Of a stretch of DNA of 64,000 nucleotides, positions 1 to 12,076 are shown piece by piece. The notes under the pieces were generated by a model, which was not told the origin of the DNA, searched no databases, and worked only from the letters and a program-made list of their open reading frames with translations. Source of the stretch: Siphonodentalium dalli (Eukaryota > Mollusca > Scaphopoda > Gadilida > Siphonodentaliidae). A program made the translations under genes and the position numbers. The stretch's first letter is position 1. The number at the start of each line of letters is the position of its first letter. Location: the NCBI GenBank assembly GCA_032622095.1, contig CP136061.1:256071582-256135581 (forward strand), in the 5' to 3' direction.

Positions 1-982
1 CTCTAGATGGGCAAATATTAATGTTCTTCGTCAGGAAGTATTGTTGCCATTTAGATTTGCAATGGAAAGCATACGTTGTTTTTGTTGTTAAAAAATGTTG
101 AAAACAATATTTTTTTTACCGAAAACAAACTATATATTCATATAGAACTAAGGACATAGACAAATATATCGAAGTTATACTGAGATCAGCAGAGAAAGGA
201 ATATCATAAATCGCCACATCAAATATGGGTAAACTATCACAAATAACATAAATAATTTGCTTACGGTCATTTATCGCGCTCCAGTTGTCGATTACAAAGA
301 CATTTCTGACAAAGACACGAACCTCCCCTGAATAGTGGGCATGTTAAAAATAGATTTCTGGATTTTCCAAGCGATAGTGGGTGTGCTAAAATTAGAAGCC
401 CCACTATCGTGTCGTGGACGACACTATCGATAATAGTGAATGTCAACAACCAACCACAAACGTGGATAAGGATTAGATAGTCACGTGAGATAAAAGTTAA
501 CGCAATTTGTATGTCTTTGTTTAGCCTTCAGAACAATTCGGTAGCAAAACTCAAAACTGGTGATCTGACATTTACATCATCTACATATATTTATTTATTT
601 CAGTTATTATATATATGTCGATCGACAGGTGGATTCGTGATTTTTACAATGAATGTGTTACTTATATGATATACATGTACTATGGTACTAAAATGCCAAT
701 TGGAAATATCGCATGTATATAGCGTATATGTGTTTTGTATATGTTACACCTTAAATAGTTGCTATACGCATTACATAATGCAACAGATCAACAACTGTTA
801 TACGAAACAGTGACAGGTTGGTACAAATAACCCAGATAAAACTGTAATCACTATCATTTTATACATCATTACTATCATTTTAAGCGTATTGTATGCACAA
901 TAGTGCCATATACTCATTCATTGTTTTGCGTAATCAATGAGTGGACGCCTCGTATCACTATAAGTATGTTTGTATATGATAT
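1..982. other. AT-rich non-coding DNA
   Basis: I see no exon, RNA gene or clear repeat unit here. Short repeats of ATAGTGGG/CCCACTATC lie around 330-430, but they do not form a definable element. The stretch ends at the left terminus of a MITE at 983. Confidence 0.5.
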
Positions 983-1440
983 GTGACCCGCCATATCAAA
1001 TCCAGTCGTAAGTCGCGATTTGTTTTACCCTGTGACAATGCATTCTCTTATATATGCGAGTCGACCATATGACGCCTCGCATATATAAGAGAATGCATTG
1101 GCCTAACAATTTTTTTATCATTTTTTTTAAATAAATGTTTCTTACAATTTTTAGGACAAAAAATAAAAAACATCCATTACCCTGCAGGGAGCCCCACACA
1201 TATATAGAAGCATATAGAAGAGTGTCGTTTACTCATCTTTGTCTGGGGCACTGTATGGGTGAAATTATAAAATTGTTAAAGAATACAAGAAAATATTATT
1301 AAAATTGTAAAAAATGTTAGGCCAATGCATTCTCTTATATATGCGAGGCGACCTATGGTCGACTCGCATATATACGAGAATGCATTGGCACAGGGTAAAA
1401 CAAATCCCGACTTACGACTGGATTTGATATGGCGGGTCAC
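983..1440. mobile_element. MITE family B, copy 1
   Basis: This non-coding element has long terminal inverted repeats that begin GTGACCCGCCATATCAAATC and end with the reverse complement. Inside are two hairpins of about 70 bp (1031-1103 and 1320-1395) separated by an AT-rich spacer. The right hairpin is the reverse complement of the left. The same hairpins occur in MITE families A and C. Four-base flanking repeats (ATAT on both sides) may be the target duplication. The other copies of this family in the window are at 32681-33071 and 51902-52345. Confidence 0.85.
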
Positions 1441-1595
1441 ATATGATATGTGCCACGCGTTGCCCAATCCACTATCCGTTAATTAGTTTGATTACGTCTT
1501 GTACATGGAAATTCATAGCTTAGTGTATGGCTGGAGCCATACAGTATATTGATACTAAATTTTAAATTTTAATTTTAAGATAACCAGTTAATTAA

Positions 1596-2051
1596 CTCTT
1601 TACCCAACAAACCGGCCAAAAACGCCCAAATAAAGCTTCAACAGCCTAAAATATCTTCGGTCTGTCTCAATAACACCATACAAATATGGATATCATTGGA
1701 ATCGGTTCATTGACCACATTTTGATGGTTACAGTTATGCCCTGTGCCAATGCATTATCTTATATATGCGAGTCGACCATAGGTCGCCTCGCATATATAAG
1801 AGAATGCATTGGCCTAAACAGATTTTTTTTAAACACGTTTTACCATTTTTTCGTACATTCTTTAACAATTTTAGAATTTTTTCTTACATTTTTTAACAAT
1901 TTTTATAATATTTTTCTACATTCTTTGACAATTTTAGAATTTTTAATATGTGTTAAGCCAATGCATTCTCTTATATATGCGAACCGATCTATGGTCGACT
2001 CGCATATATAAGAGAATGCATTGGCACAGGGCCGTTCTGTTGGGTAAAGGG
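1596..2051. mobile_element. MITE family A, copy 1 (piggyBac-like ends)
   Basis: The element starts CTCTTTACCCAACA after TTAA and ends TGTTGGGTAAAGGG. Better preserved copies have CCCTTTACCCAACA ends with TTAA on both sides, the target site typical of piggyBac. The left half holds a unique arm (the TTCAACAGCC region to GGTTACAGTTATG) before the first hairpin at 1741-1813. The second hairpin is at 1958-2031. No transposase is encoded, so it would depend on an enzyme supplied elsewhere (inference). Confidence 0.8.
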
Positions 2052-3336
2052 TTTACCTAAACGTTTACAAAATACACCTTCGACTCAAATTAATTATCGT
2101 TTCTATATATTATCGGTATCAGCTCGTTGTTATTACCGGAAATTCATTGACATTGACGTACAGTCTCCCTTCAAACTACTCAACGTATATAGTTATTCAG
2201 ATGTAATATAGCTAGACGTGACTACCGTTTATATGTGCAATGTAAAACTGTCATAATTTTTTCCATACAGTGAACTCAATAGCTTAACATGTTCTGGTTT
2301 TGCTGACTAATGTACATGGATACAAACAAATATTATCCCGTGTGGATGCTTAAGCTTAGGACAACATATTCTGAAGTATGGGACCGCGATTTGCCAGCTT
2401 TGTAGATATACGAGTTCAGAAAGGATGACCAGATTACTTTGTATCCACACAGGGACTTGTTGACAGTGTTTTTGTTTGTTTGTCTGTGGGGGGGGGGGGG
2501 GGGCAATAACTCTGTTAAAAGATATTGGACCAATATACGGATACCTTTATTTTTAGTAGACCTTGAATGCCTACCGTCGCTAGAGATTTCACGTTCCTAC
2601 TGCCATTAGTTTCTGAGTATTTCCAAATAAACGGAAAACGGTCGAAATTGTCCAATTGTCCAACTAGTAGTTAGTGGGAACTTTATTGGTTTTAGAACAA
2701 CAGTATCATAGTTGTCTACTTTCTTTCAAACGTTTGGTCTGATATGACCATATAGTTAGAATATTTCGCGAACATAAGATCTTGTTCTGAAACAAGGTGG
2801 GACGGGTGCAGTTGAACATTTCAAGGACACCACCACCCCAAACGGAGGCCCTATATCCACGTCCCTTCAACGCATTAATGGATTCAAGCCTTTCAGAGAT
2901 TCAACTATGTGAAACTAAAATTATTTTGTGAACACTATGAAGATTTCATGCGAAATAGAGACCCTATAAAAGCCCAGTTGTGCAGCCCAGCTGGGCGGTA
3001 TTAAGAGTAAACTCCAAATTAAAGGATATTTTGGACGCAATACTGATTGGTTATTACTTTTGGACAACTAATATACATATTTCTTTGCGAATATCCCGAA
3101 AACATGCCATCACGACGCTTTCGGAGCGAATATTGCAGATCGAAGCATCGACGGATGACCGAACTAAATATTTGCTAATTTTCACTCAGTTTTCGCCCAA
3201 TGTTTGTTATTTTCTAATTCTATACATCAATACAAGGATGTTTGCATGTTGTAACAAGTGACCATTTAAAAAAAATACATACTAAAGGGTTTTTCTAAGT
3301 ATATCTTTTTAAACGAGTTTTGAGACAAAAACCTAC
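2052..3336. other. Non-coding DNA downstream of the last visible exon
   Basis: I found no further exon on the minus strand here, so the host gene continues beyond the left edge of the window. There is a run of 16 G at about 2488-2503. Short open frames have no recognisable domain. Confidence 0.45.
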
Positions 3337-3429
3337 CTCGTGAAGGTGCGACTATTTCTGAGCTCTTGGTTTCTGGACTGTCGTGATCAACATTGAGAGC
3401 TACTACTTTAGTGATAAAATAAGGCCCTC
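3337..3429 (-). CDS. Exon: second half of FN3 domain 3
   Basis: This 93-base exon has phase 1 at both ends. The acceptor TTTTACAG is followed by two bases completing a glycine codon, then a segment around PYFITKVVAL and ending in IVAPSR before a GTAGGT donor. It supplies the F and G strands of the fibronectin fold, where an aromatic residue followed by alternating hydrophobics is expected. Joined to the exon at 5550-5347 it makes a domain of about 99 residues, the usual FN3 size. It is the most 3' exon I can see, and the gene must continue to the left of the window. Confidence 0.8.
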
Positions 3430-4782
3430 CTGTAAAAGATATACTATATTAAACTAACGCAAACAGATACCAATGTGCGTTTTAGGGGATGGGGTAGCGT
3501 AGAGGACAATTTGAACCTCAACTATTCAATATACGTCAAACAAACAGGAAATACATGGATTATGACATTACAGACTGTGAGAGCACGTACCACAGTTATA
3601 CCCAACACATATTCTTTATTTAACTTCTTGAAGATAGGTCGTGCCTGGATTTATAGTTTATACATCAAACTTCCAAGCGACACATGCTCAATATCGTGAA
3701 CGAATATATAATTTTGCCTATGATTTAGACATTTTTATCGATGATTAAGAAAATTTGTAACAAATGTGTCGTATGGTATGGAATTATATGGAAATCAGAA
3801 ACCTTTATGACAAACATTTGTACAATGATGCAATAGTGTGTCGTTTCGTGACATGTACACATGAATACCGAACACGAACAACATGCGTCACGATGATTAA
3901 TAACTACATTTAAAGTCTATCTGATATCGTGACAATGCAACGTAGGTGAAATTAAATATTTCAGTCCCGTCTCGACACCATGTTCATGTTCAATGTTCAA
4001 TGTCTGCCAAAATGTTATGCAGGTTAATATTCACAAATTAAAATTAATGTTAAAGAATTCAATGAATGTATTTGCCCGCACTTTGCATACTGTAGAACGA
4101 GTATGCAAATACATTTGAGGCACTAAAGTCATATATTAATATATATGGTTGTTAATAGTTGATTCTTATGACATATTGTCATCAGCAATATATTGCAAAT
4201 GATTTACTGATAAATCTGACATGAACACAGTGTTCTCGTAACTATGCCAAACCATCAGTGACGCCATCCAAGCTTTATATATATAACAAACATGCAAGAG
4301 TCTGACCTCTGAATCCAGGACACATTGAAATAAGCGCTGAGTGCATGTAGTCAACGAATAAGAGGTGTATAATATGCCCAATAAAAGAGAGTTCGTTTCT
4401 AGTTGAGTGACACTGCTAATATGTTATACTAGTAGCGGTGAGGGAGCTTACATTGCTATGCTGCTGTTGGTGCAACTTGGTGTCGTAACGAACACATATA
4501 GTTGTTTTCTTCTCACGTTGTTATAACCGCGGTATTTGGCTAAGTTGAACGAACTGAGTAACTCTTATGTAGAACGATCAAAAGCATATATAGCGTAAAC
4601 TAATATTTGGCGCAGATACTGTAACATATAACATATATTTGGAAGCACATTAAATCATATCCCTCAGATTAGCCAAACATCTAGGAAATCACAACTTTAG
4701 AAAAACAAGATATATCTTTTTTTAAAAGACACCATTTTCAAAAACGACAGCATCATAGCAAAGTATCAGGACCTATCAACAC

Positions 4783-4949
4783 CAAATAAGGATTAACTTT
4801 CATGTGGACTGTTTTTATGGAGAATTAACCGTGAGATAAGTGGTCATAACTTGTGTAAAACCCGAAGGGTTTTACATACAAGTTACGACAACCCACATCA
4901 CGGCGACATCTCCATAAAAACATTCCACATGACAGTTAATCCTTATATT
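4783..4949. repeat. Long palindrome (foldback) in an FN3 intron
   Basis: Arms of about 75 bases run from AAATAAGGATTAAC to GTTAATCCTTATATTT, with scattered mismatches. The tip is TAAAACCCGAAGGGTTTTA. No coding potential. It lies in the intron that splits FN3 domain 3. Confidence 0.8.
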
Positions 4950-5346
4950 TATATACATTTAGCGAAAAAGCCACTTTTGTAAATGTATTTAAATCGAAAA
5001 GTGTATCGTGACAAAACCAGCACAAAATGTCCCATAGCACCCTTGGCAAAAGGAACCCGATCATTTATTAAGTCAATCCTGCGCGAATCCAAACGTATCG
5101 ATGTTGTTATGAACTTACAGTTATGGGCTGTTGCGCATTCACCGAGAAATAATTGCAATTAGCCACGTGGGCGCCGACCAATCGGAATGCTGGATTTAGT
5201 GATGAATGATGATCACACTTAGTATGTAAATATAACAAATTAAGAGGACAACTCACACACTCTGTGTAGCTATCGACGGATATCGTTATCGTTATGGCCT
5301 AACACGCTGAACGGATGATTTCCACTTAAATATGGGAAATTTGTAC

Positions 5347-5550
5347 CTGATTTAAATTCGTAATCTATGCTTGTCATGTTCCAATGGAATCTTGCTTTTA
5401 TCGTGAAGGGTGTGTCTTTGTATGGTCGTTGGTAAATAAACAGCTGATATCCTCTTCTCTTCCCATTCCATGCCGATGGCGGACTCCACGTAATCACCAT
5501 GCTATGGTTAGAAATATTATTCACATAGATCGGGCCTGGTGGTTCGGGAG
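5347..5550 (-). CDS. Exon: first half of FN3 domain 3
   Basis: This 204-base exon is phase 1 on both sides (acceptor CATTACAG, donor GTACAA). It reads PEPPGPIYVNN, then VITWSPPSAWNGKRRGYQ, which is the A strand, the conserved core tryptophan of the B strand with its proline pair, and the C strand of a fibronectin type III domain. Sequons NIS and NMT are present. It stops after YEFKS, so strands F and G come from the exon at 3429-3337. Splitting an FN3 domain over two exons is common in animal receptor genes. The exon upstream (8591-8310) encodes a whole domain. Confidence 0.88.
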
Positions 5551-6012
5551 CTGTAATGTATTAAAGATGATGCTCGTATTCATACTGGAACTAAATATTC
5601 ACATATGTTCATATTGGACTGATTTAATTATGAAATAAGCCCACATTGGACTTACATGAATGTATACCCGTTATTCCGTTCTATAGCGCGGGCCACAATG
5701 AAAACACATTCTAACGAGCGTGTATCTGGTAAGTCTCTTGAAATTCAAATAGAACGTAATTCGGATTCAAATAATGACGATATGGACTTCTTTGGTTCTT
5801 TGAAATAAGTTCAATATAAGCATATTTGCATGGAGCCTTAGTTATTTTTTATTCGATACATTTAATGTTTATTTTCATTTAGAAAGGAAACTAACCATAC
5901 ATACTGTCCAATGATAGTCATGTGATGCCTATTGACCAATGACAGTTTGGCTGAAATGAGTTCTTGATCATGGGTTCATGACCAAGTTAAATGTGACAAC
6001 CATATCTCTTAA

Positions 6013-6528
6013 CCAGGTCAGGCACATCCTGAATTCCACTATTATTGTGGTATTCCACTATTATAGTGGTATACTCCCATTACCGTTTTGTTAATTTGAT
6101 AAAAGAGGGATAATCCAAAATCATATTTCACACAAATATTATTCAAAACCAGTGTCGCACTAATTCGGTATCATACATATATTTTGTCCAGGAGAATGAT
6201 TAATCATGACGACACACGATAACCAACTCAATTAGCATGCAATTAGTTGAAATATTGTTATGAAGGAGCGATTGAGTCGTCATGTTATTGTCATTTAGAT
6301 AGGTATATATAAGTGATATTATAATGTTATTGAATAACAAAGCTGGCGCAAAAGATCGCACAACGAATTTTGTCGCAAGACTGTTCATTCGCTGCGGTAT
6401 TGTTGTGAGTGACATTTGGCTGTGCACTGGTATGCGTCGTCTTCTATTCCCGACGCAAATAACGGAAATATGAATATATTATAGCCATATACCACTATAA
6501 TAGTGGAATTCAGGATGTGTCTGACCTG
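6013..6528. mobile_element. MITE with TTAA target duplication
   Basis: The terminal inverted repeats are about 40 bp. The left end reads CCAGGTCAGGCACATCCTG and the right end is its reverse complement with two differences. Both are flanked by TTAA (6009-6012 and 6529-6532), the piggyBac target site. Next to each terminus is CCACTATTATAGTGG, itself a small palindrome. The interior is AT-rich and non-coding. I saw no second copy in the window. Confidence 0.75.
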
Positions 6529-7868
6529 TTAAAAGCGTGACATAATTATAATTGATTTCTACATGCTTAAGTGGAGAATCCTACATATCAACATTAGTTT
6601 TCATTGGGCTCGATTAAGTTTTCATTGGGCTGGATTATATTTCAATACTTTACACTTCATTGTAATATGTGAAGGTACATGTATGATGTTATGTTGTGCA
6701 ATTAAACATTTGACTCAAGAGTATGATGAAAACTAAGTCTTCTCTAATAGATAAAAGACAATAATAGATTTAGTGATTTGTTTGTTGTGAGATATTGCTA
6801 ATTATTCTAGCATTTCGTGCTGCCGAAATGAACAACAAAAGAAAAGACTGCTTAAACCTCTCAAATGAATTAAAATCCATTGTTGCCGTCGTCTCTTAAT
6901 ACATGCTCAGAGTCTATATATAATGCAGCTGTTGATATTTGAAGTTCTATGTTTCGCCTCACAGATGCAGATAAAATGTTTGTTGAAATGTATATATATA
7001 TGGAATCACCACATGACCAAAATTTACTTTTGTAGACAAGTCAAACATCACATTTTTTGTTACGAGACGACAACAATGGCACGCTATGAAGTTGGCGAGG
7101 CCGAATATAACAAAACAGACACTGTGAGTCGAGTTACCAATGTAATTCGAATCGGTTGATTGGCTTTTGTTTCCGCTGCTTGGTGATCAAAGTACATGCA
7201 TAGTACTCAACTATTCTATCGAATAAATCGTCAAATAACAATCTTTTGGGAGGTAGCACACCCTCACTAGTTCTGGGAAGTAACAACGGCTAACACGAGT
7301 TCAATTTTTTGTTTATCAGCTGGCCCTTGTCGTAATGCCAGTGGTCGAGTGATTCAGAATATATATAACCATGATCAGTCAATCGATTTTCCTGTTCATG
7401 TTTACCTAAGTTCACATATAACTTAATATAATTATGCTTCATTGAATTGCAACTAACTGTTCTAATACATATGTTTTAACACAATTTGAACCATGCGAAA
7501 GAACGTTAACCCTGCATGACATGCCATGGCATGTACACCGACAATATAAATGTTTGTCTCCACATCCGGTTGTAACTAGCAATCTGATTGGCTACAACGC
7601 CAAGTTTAAATCACCATGTCCCCCGTCACCCTTGACAGCGGGGTATAAGAGAACGTGCGCCAAACATCGGGGGTATATGAGCACGTGAAACAACGGGGGT
7701 ATATGAATGACCCTTGAACTGGCAGTTTCCACCAATCGTGACGTTGCTCTCGCACGCCGAATTTGACGTCACCTGACGCCGGGTCCTTAGGTCAGCTACT
7801 GAATTATTCTTATTGGTGTGAATTAATCGGATATCCTATGAAAAACACACTTAAATTAAGGAGACATG

Positions 7869-8042
7869 GTTATTGTTTGTGGGGACAAAATCGTTATCTC
7901 CGGAAACATCGTGGGGTACATGGAGATTTAATACCTGGATGTCTCTTTTTGAACCCCTCGGCTCCGCCTCGGGGTTCAAAATCGACATCCAGGTATTACA
8001 TCTCCATGTACCCCCGATGTTGCCGAAGATAACTAATAATAA
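7869..8042. repeat. Long palindrome with GC-rich tip
   Basis: Arms of about 80 bases contain TACATGGAGAT and ATACCTGGATGTC and their complements. The tip is GAACCCCTCGGCTCCGCCTCGGGGTTC-like (about 7950-7976). Open frames on both strands here are products of the inverted structure. Confidence 0.8.
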
Positions 8043-8309
8043 CCACAGTAGGAAGCTGTATACATACAGTAATGTGTACATCTTTACCTTACATGAGATG
8101 GGTTTTACACACAATATGCATGTAAATATGTATTCATCGCGTTGTTGCAAACAGGTAATATGAATCAAACGCTAGATCTGAAGTCATCGTTGATTATTAT
8201 ATAATGTATGTGTGTAACCATCTGATGATTTTGTGAATATTCGAAATGACTATTCAGAGAGCTGATTCGTATTGCATTTTGACGGATGTTATGATCGCTA
8301 TGTACCCAC

Positions 8310-8591
8310 CTGACGATATAGTGAATATTGACACGTGCAGCGGGCTGCTCCGTAAAGTGTTTCTGATGGCTACTATACTCGCTACATATTCCTGTCCGGG
8401 TGATAGTCCAGTCACATTTACCATGGAGATGTTCCCGTCAACATTTATTGAGAATACTGAAAACCCATCATCTGCTAACATTTTCACTTCATAACGATGG
8501 GCCTTACTCCACACAGAATGACGCCACCTCAACGTCATGTTGGGCGCATGTATGTCATACGTCGGGTGAATGTCTACCGGATGGAGCAGCT
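8310..8591 (-). CDS. Exon: FN3 domain 2 (complete)
   Basis: This 282-base exon is phase 1/1. The acceptor follows a T-run (TTTTTTCAG) and the donor is GTGGGT. It encodes one complete fibronectin type III domain of about 93 residues. The core tryptophan is in NMTLRWRH, the strand around YEVKML follows, then the loop and F strand VNVTGLSPGQEYVASIVAI with the conserved tyrosine and leucine, and the G strand VSIFTIS. Sequons NMT, NIS and NVT indicate glycosylation. It joins to FN3 domain 1 upstream through a glutamate codon and to domain 3 downstream through an alanine codon. Confidence 0.92.
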
Positions 8592-8727
8592 CTGAAAAAA
8601 ATACATTCCCTCATGAAAAATATCACTGTACGGAATGATATCAGCATGGCATAAAATATGGATCATCTCCTTGTTAAAGACGTGTCATATTGTTTCCGGT
8701 GTATGAATCGAATGCCCATGTCTAGAA

Positions 8728-8805
8728 TCGCTTATATCGATTAATATTGATTAACGATTATATCGATTAATATTGATTAACGCTTATATCGATTAATATT
8801 GATTA
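8728..8805. repeat. Tandem repeat, about 29 bp x 2.7
   Basis: The unit is CGCTTATATCGATTAATATT followed by GATTAA. It lies in the intron just 5' (gene sense) of the FN3-2 exon. Confidence 0.8.
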
Positions 8806-8867
8806 CCAGACATCTTGTTGTGCAATGTTGTCACAAATGAACGTTAATTAGACTCATTATCACTTAA

Positions 8868-9257
8868 CCCTTTCAGTGCCAGGTCCGATTTTTGTATCAA
8901 CCCATATACCCTGTGCCAATGCATTCTCTTTTATATGCGAGTCGACCATAGGTCGCCTCGCATATATAAAACAATGCATTGGCCTAACAATTTTTCATCA
9001 TTTGTTATTATTTTTTACAATTTTTTACAATTTTAATGATTTTTTTCTTATATTCTTTAACAGACTTATTTTGTAGGTTTAGTACCAGGGAATCTTACGT
9101 TTTTCATGGGCATCAAAATTATTACTATGAATACTTGGTGATAGTTTTGAGTTATAACATGCCCCTAAAGTTTTATCCAGTTTGTTTTTAAATTCGCTAT
9201 AGCATGCTTAAGCATACCCAAAAAAATCAACAAAAAATCAAAAAAAATTTGAAAGGG
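8868..9257. mobile_element. MITE family C, copy 1 (TTAA)
   Basis: The element is flanked by TTAA on both sides and starts CCCTTTCAGTGCCAGGTC. The right end is degenerate but still finishes GAAAGGG before TTAA. It contains only one of the shared hairpins (8911-8985), mutated at several places, then a T-rich spacer. Its termini differ from family A except for the leading CCCTTT. Confidence 0.75.
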
Positions 9258-9510
9258 TTAATGATTGATTGAGTGTTTAACGAACGTCGTTTTGGATGCT
9301 AGGGCATATCACGACAAAGAACAGAATCAGGTATCAAACAGATCAGACTGTGGATTAGATTAATACAAGGCACTTATTTTATGTTATGTACACATAAAAG
9401 CAACCAACAGGAATATTTCCACTCAGTCAGGAATATAAATTCAGGAAATGACTAGTGTGCAAATCATAGTATGAAAAGTAGTATAAGAATAAATAATAAA
9501 TAATTCAGGA
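9258..9510 (+). repeat. Dispersed repeat R, copy 1
   Basis: It begins TGATTGATTGAGTGTTTAACG and CGTCGTTTT and includes TGGATTAGATTAA, AAAAGCAACCAA and a CAGTCAGGAATATAAATTC-like stretch. A diverged second copy lies at 50018-50275 in the same orientation. It looks SINE-sized, but I see no A or B box and cannot assign a class. Confidence 0.55.
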
Positions 9511-9640
9511 TGGCCATGACCGATGGTGTAGATGAAAGGACACAATTAATGTCTACTGTAGACTAACCCGGCTAGTGAGTAAGAACATAATCTAATTTTG
9601 AACTTATTTCAAAAACACAAATAAATCGGTATTATCTTAA

Positions 9641-10027
9641 CCCTTTACCCAACAAAACGGCAAAAACCGGCCAAATAAAGCTTCAACACGAATCAACAGC
9701 CTAAAATATCTTCGGTCTGTCTCAATAGAACCATACAAATATGTATATCATTGGAACCGGCTCATTGGCCACATTGTGATAGTTACAGTTATGCCCTGTG
9801 CCAATGCATTCTCTTATATATGCGAGTCGACCATAGGTCGCCTCGCATATATAAGATAATGCATTTGCCTAAAAAACAATTTATAATATTTTTCTACATT
9901 CTTTGACAATTTTATCATTTTTAATGTGTTAAGCCAATGCATTCTCTTATATATGCGAGGCGACCTATGGTCGACTCGCATATATAAGAGAATGCATTGG
10001 CACAGGGCCGTTCTGTTGGGTAAAGTG
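9641..10027. mobile_element. MITE family A, copy 2
   Basis: TTAA precedes CCCTTTACCCAACAAAACGG. The right end TGTTGGGTAAAGTG is slightly decayed and has lost its TTAA. Hairpins are at 9796-9870 and 9932-10006 with a spacer of only about 60 bases. The left unique arm matches that of the copy at 1596. Confidence 0.82.
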
Positions 10028-10732
10028 CCTAAATTGACTTATCAGTTATACGCTCTTTGTAATGTGTTTTCATTGTGGGTCGCGCCATACAACGGAAATG
10101 AGCTTATTTGAGAATCGATTAAGTCCAATTTGAACCTATGTGGATATTTAGGTACACTATGAAGCTATGTGCACGCTGAGCAGGGAGAAAGTGCGATACA
10201 ATCGCAGGCCGCTCAAAAGGATCGAGTTTACTATTGTCTCTCAAGTGAATTCACTATGTCGTATTCACACATCACTGGCTAAATGGTCATACCAATTTGC
10301 TATGATGTTCGTGGGTCCTGTTGAATATAAACTGTGCTGGTATGGCAAGATGATAAAGTTTTTTTCATTGTTCTTATCTTATTATTTTCGAGGAGTTTGG
10401 AAAATCCAAGAGGTTTGAGAACAAAGACCGTATGAAGCATTCAAATACATGTACATTCTAAACAACTTTAATACTGGTTGCACCGGTGTTTGCACATTTT
10501 ATATAGGCAGTCATCGTTTTGAATATTTATACACATGTTTTTTTAATTTGTTCAAATTGGCTAATGGTCGCGATAATTGGAAACAACAACTAACGGAACT
10601 GTTTTATCAACGTTGGTTTGCCACAAGAGCCAACCAGGCAGTCCGATGAAATCAAAGTCCAAGTCCAAATCCCGCCGTTTATAAATACTGTAATCAAAGA
10701 AAAGAATCCACCCTGTTATCCCAAAAATCCGC

Positions 10733-11040
10733 ACGGTATCTGCTTATAATCGTATTTGGTTTAGGTAGAACATCTTCTTAGAATCTCCTCATTTAAAGTC
10801 GATAATGTGCTGAATTTTGGAGAATTAGTCACATTATCGACTCATTATGAGGCGATTCTAAGAAGATTATGTGCGGACAATGACAGGAATATGCCAACTC
10901 ACAGCTGCTCATGCGTACGCTATTTAACATATGTTTTTATTGTGACCCGCGCCATAACGGGAATAACGGATATGAGTCCATTATCTGCTTATTTCAGAAT
11001 AAAATGATCACATTATGCACCTATTTCACATTATATGTTA
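10733..11040. mobile_element. Inverted-repeat element G, copy 1
   Basis: An internal palindrome (ATCTTCTTAGAATC ... GATTCTAAGAAGAT, about 10770-10875) is followed by ATTGTGACCCGCGCC-type sequence and the end TGCACCTATTTCACATTATA. The same parts occur in reverse order and orientation at 32085-32400, so this is a dispersed element. Non-coding. It should not be confused with MITE B despite the shared GTGACCCGC string. Confidence 0.6.
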
Positions 11041-11294
11041 TATGAAGAGCATCATAGCAAAGTATAAGGCCCTCTTAACCAGGTGTGATCCAGTAGTTTG
11101 TATAATGACTTAGAACACAAAAATGGAATGTCGTTACTGAGTATGATCGCTGTTTTTTTCTCATTACTTTGTTCGCATCACATTCTCATCTATGGTATAT
11201 GGTAACTGCTTCCTTCGCTTTTTGAAATACTACAAGCAAAGCAAATTTATGAGTTTGAATAAGCACACGACACAACTTTAAATCGTATACTCAC

Positions 11295-11552
11295 CTGTAA
11301 AGAACGTGAAGTTAAAAACATCCAATTCTTTCTCCGTGTTGATTTGTTTCAGCCATACAGTGACGTTTGCTACATATTCAGTCCCCTCTTCCAGACCGTC
11401 GACATTGTATGGGGGTCGTGTTATCACGTGAGTCTTCGATCCAATGGACAGGGTGTAATTAATGATCAAAATGGGGTCTACTGGTGGGTCCCAATCCAGT
11501 AACAATCTATGCGGGTAACTCTGTACGTCGATCTGGAGTCTCAATGCACTTA
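11295..11552 (-). CDS. Exon: FN3 domain 1
   Basis: This 258-base exon is phase 1/1 (acceptor TTTTACAG, donor GTGAGT, the best donor in the gene). It encodes a fibronectin type III domain of about 85 residues: A strand LRLQIDVQ, core tryptophan in RLLLDWDPPVDP, C strand IINYTLSIG, loop and F strand VDGLEEGTEYVANVTVW, and G strand FNFTFFT. Sequons NYT, NVT and NFT are present. It follows the last EGF-like exon (18659-18540), so the cysteine-rich part passes directly into FN3 repeats. A hAT-like MITE lies only 31 bases upstream of its acceptor. Confidence 0.92.
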
Positions 11553-11583
11553 CTGTAAAACAACCAAACTATAAGTCACTGTT

Positions 11584-11942
11584 CAAGCCTTGAAATAGTG
11601 TGTCTGTCATTTGCAGAATGAGGTCCCCAGAGGGTGAAGTTAGTGATGCTACCCCGCATAGCGGGCTAGCATCACCAAATTCACCCTCTGGGGACCTCAT
11701 TCTGCTTTACACCTCAGCAGAATGAGGTTCCAAGAGGGTGAATTTAGTGATGCTAGCCCGCTATGCGGGGTAGCATCACTAAATTCACCCTCTGGGGACC
11801 TCATTAAGCTTTACACCTCAGCAGAATGAGGTTCCCAGGGAGTGAATTAGGTGATGCTAGCCCGCTATGCGATGTAGCATCACTAAATTCACCCTCTGGG
11901 GACCTCATTCTGCAAACGACAGACACACTATTTCAAGGCTTG
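11584..11942. mobile_element. hAT-like MITE built from three tandem palindromes
   Basis: The terminal inverted repeats start CAAGCCTTGAAATAGTGTGT and are flanked by an exact 8-bp duplication TCACTGTT (11576-11583 and 11943-11950), which fits the hAT superfamily. The interior consists of three tandem copies (about 11612-11706, 11711-11804 and 11820-11913) of a near-perfect palindrome with outer end CAGAATGAGGT and centre TAGCCCGCTATGCGGGGTAG. The copies are joined by TTTACACCTCAG. It sits immediately 5' of the FN3-1 acceptor, so it could influence splicing (inference). Confidence 0.85.
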
Positions 11943-12076
11943 TCACTGTTGTCAATGCTTCACTAACAATAATGTATACAACCAAACATGCATTCCGAAC
12001 CTATACGGTCCAAATTATAATTTTTCATATCAAATAGTTTACTTTTGGAACTGGAGTATACCGCATACATAAATAT

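Noticed and set aside
1721-2011. Open frames with a recurring CANAFSYICESTIGRLAYI peptide, also at 8876, 15519, 30537 and 52169
   Set aside because: They are translations of the shared MITE hairpin, which happens to be open in one frame. Not genes.
10940-10960. GTGACCCGCGCC string taken as an end of MITE B
   Set aside because: The following sequence differs from MITE B and belongs to element G, which has its own second copy.
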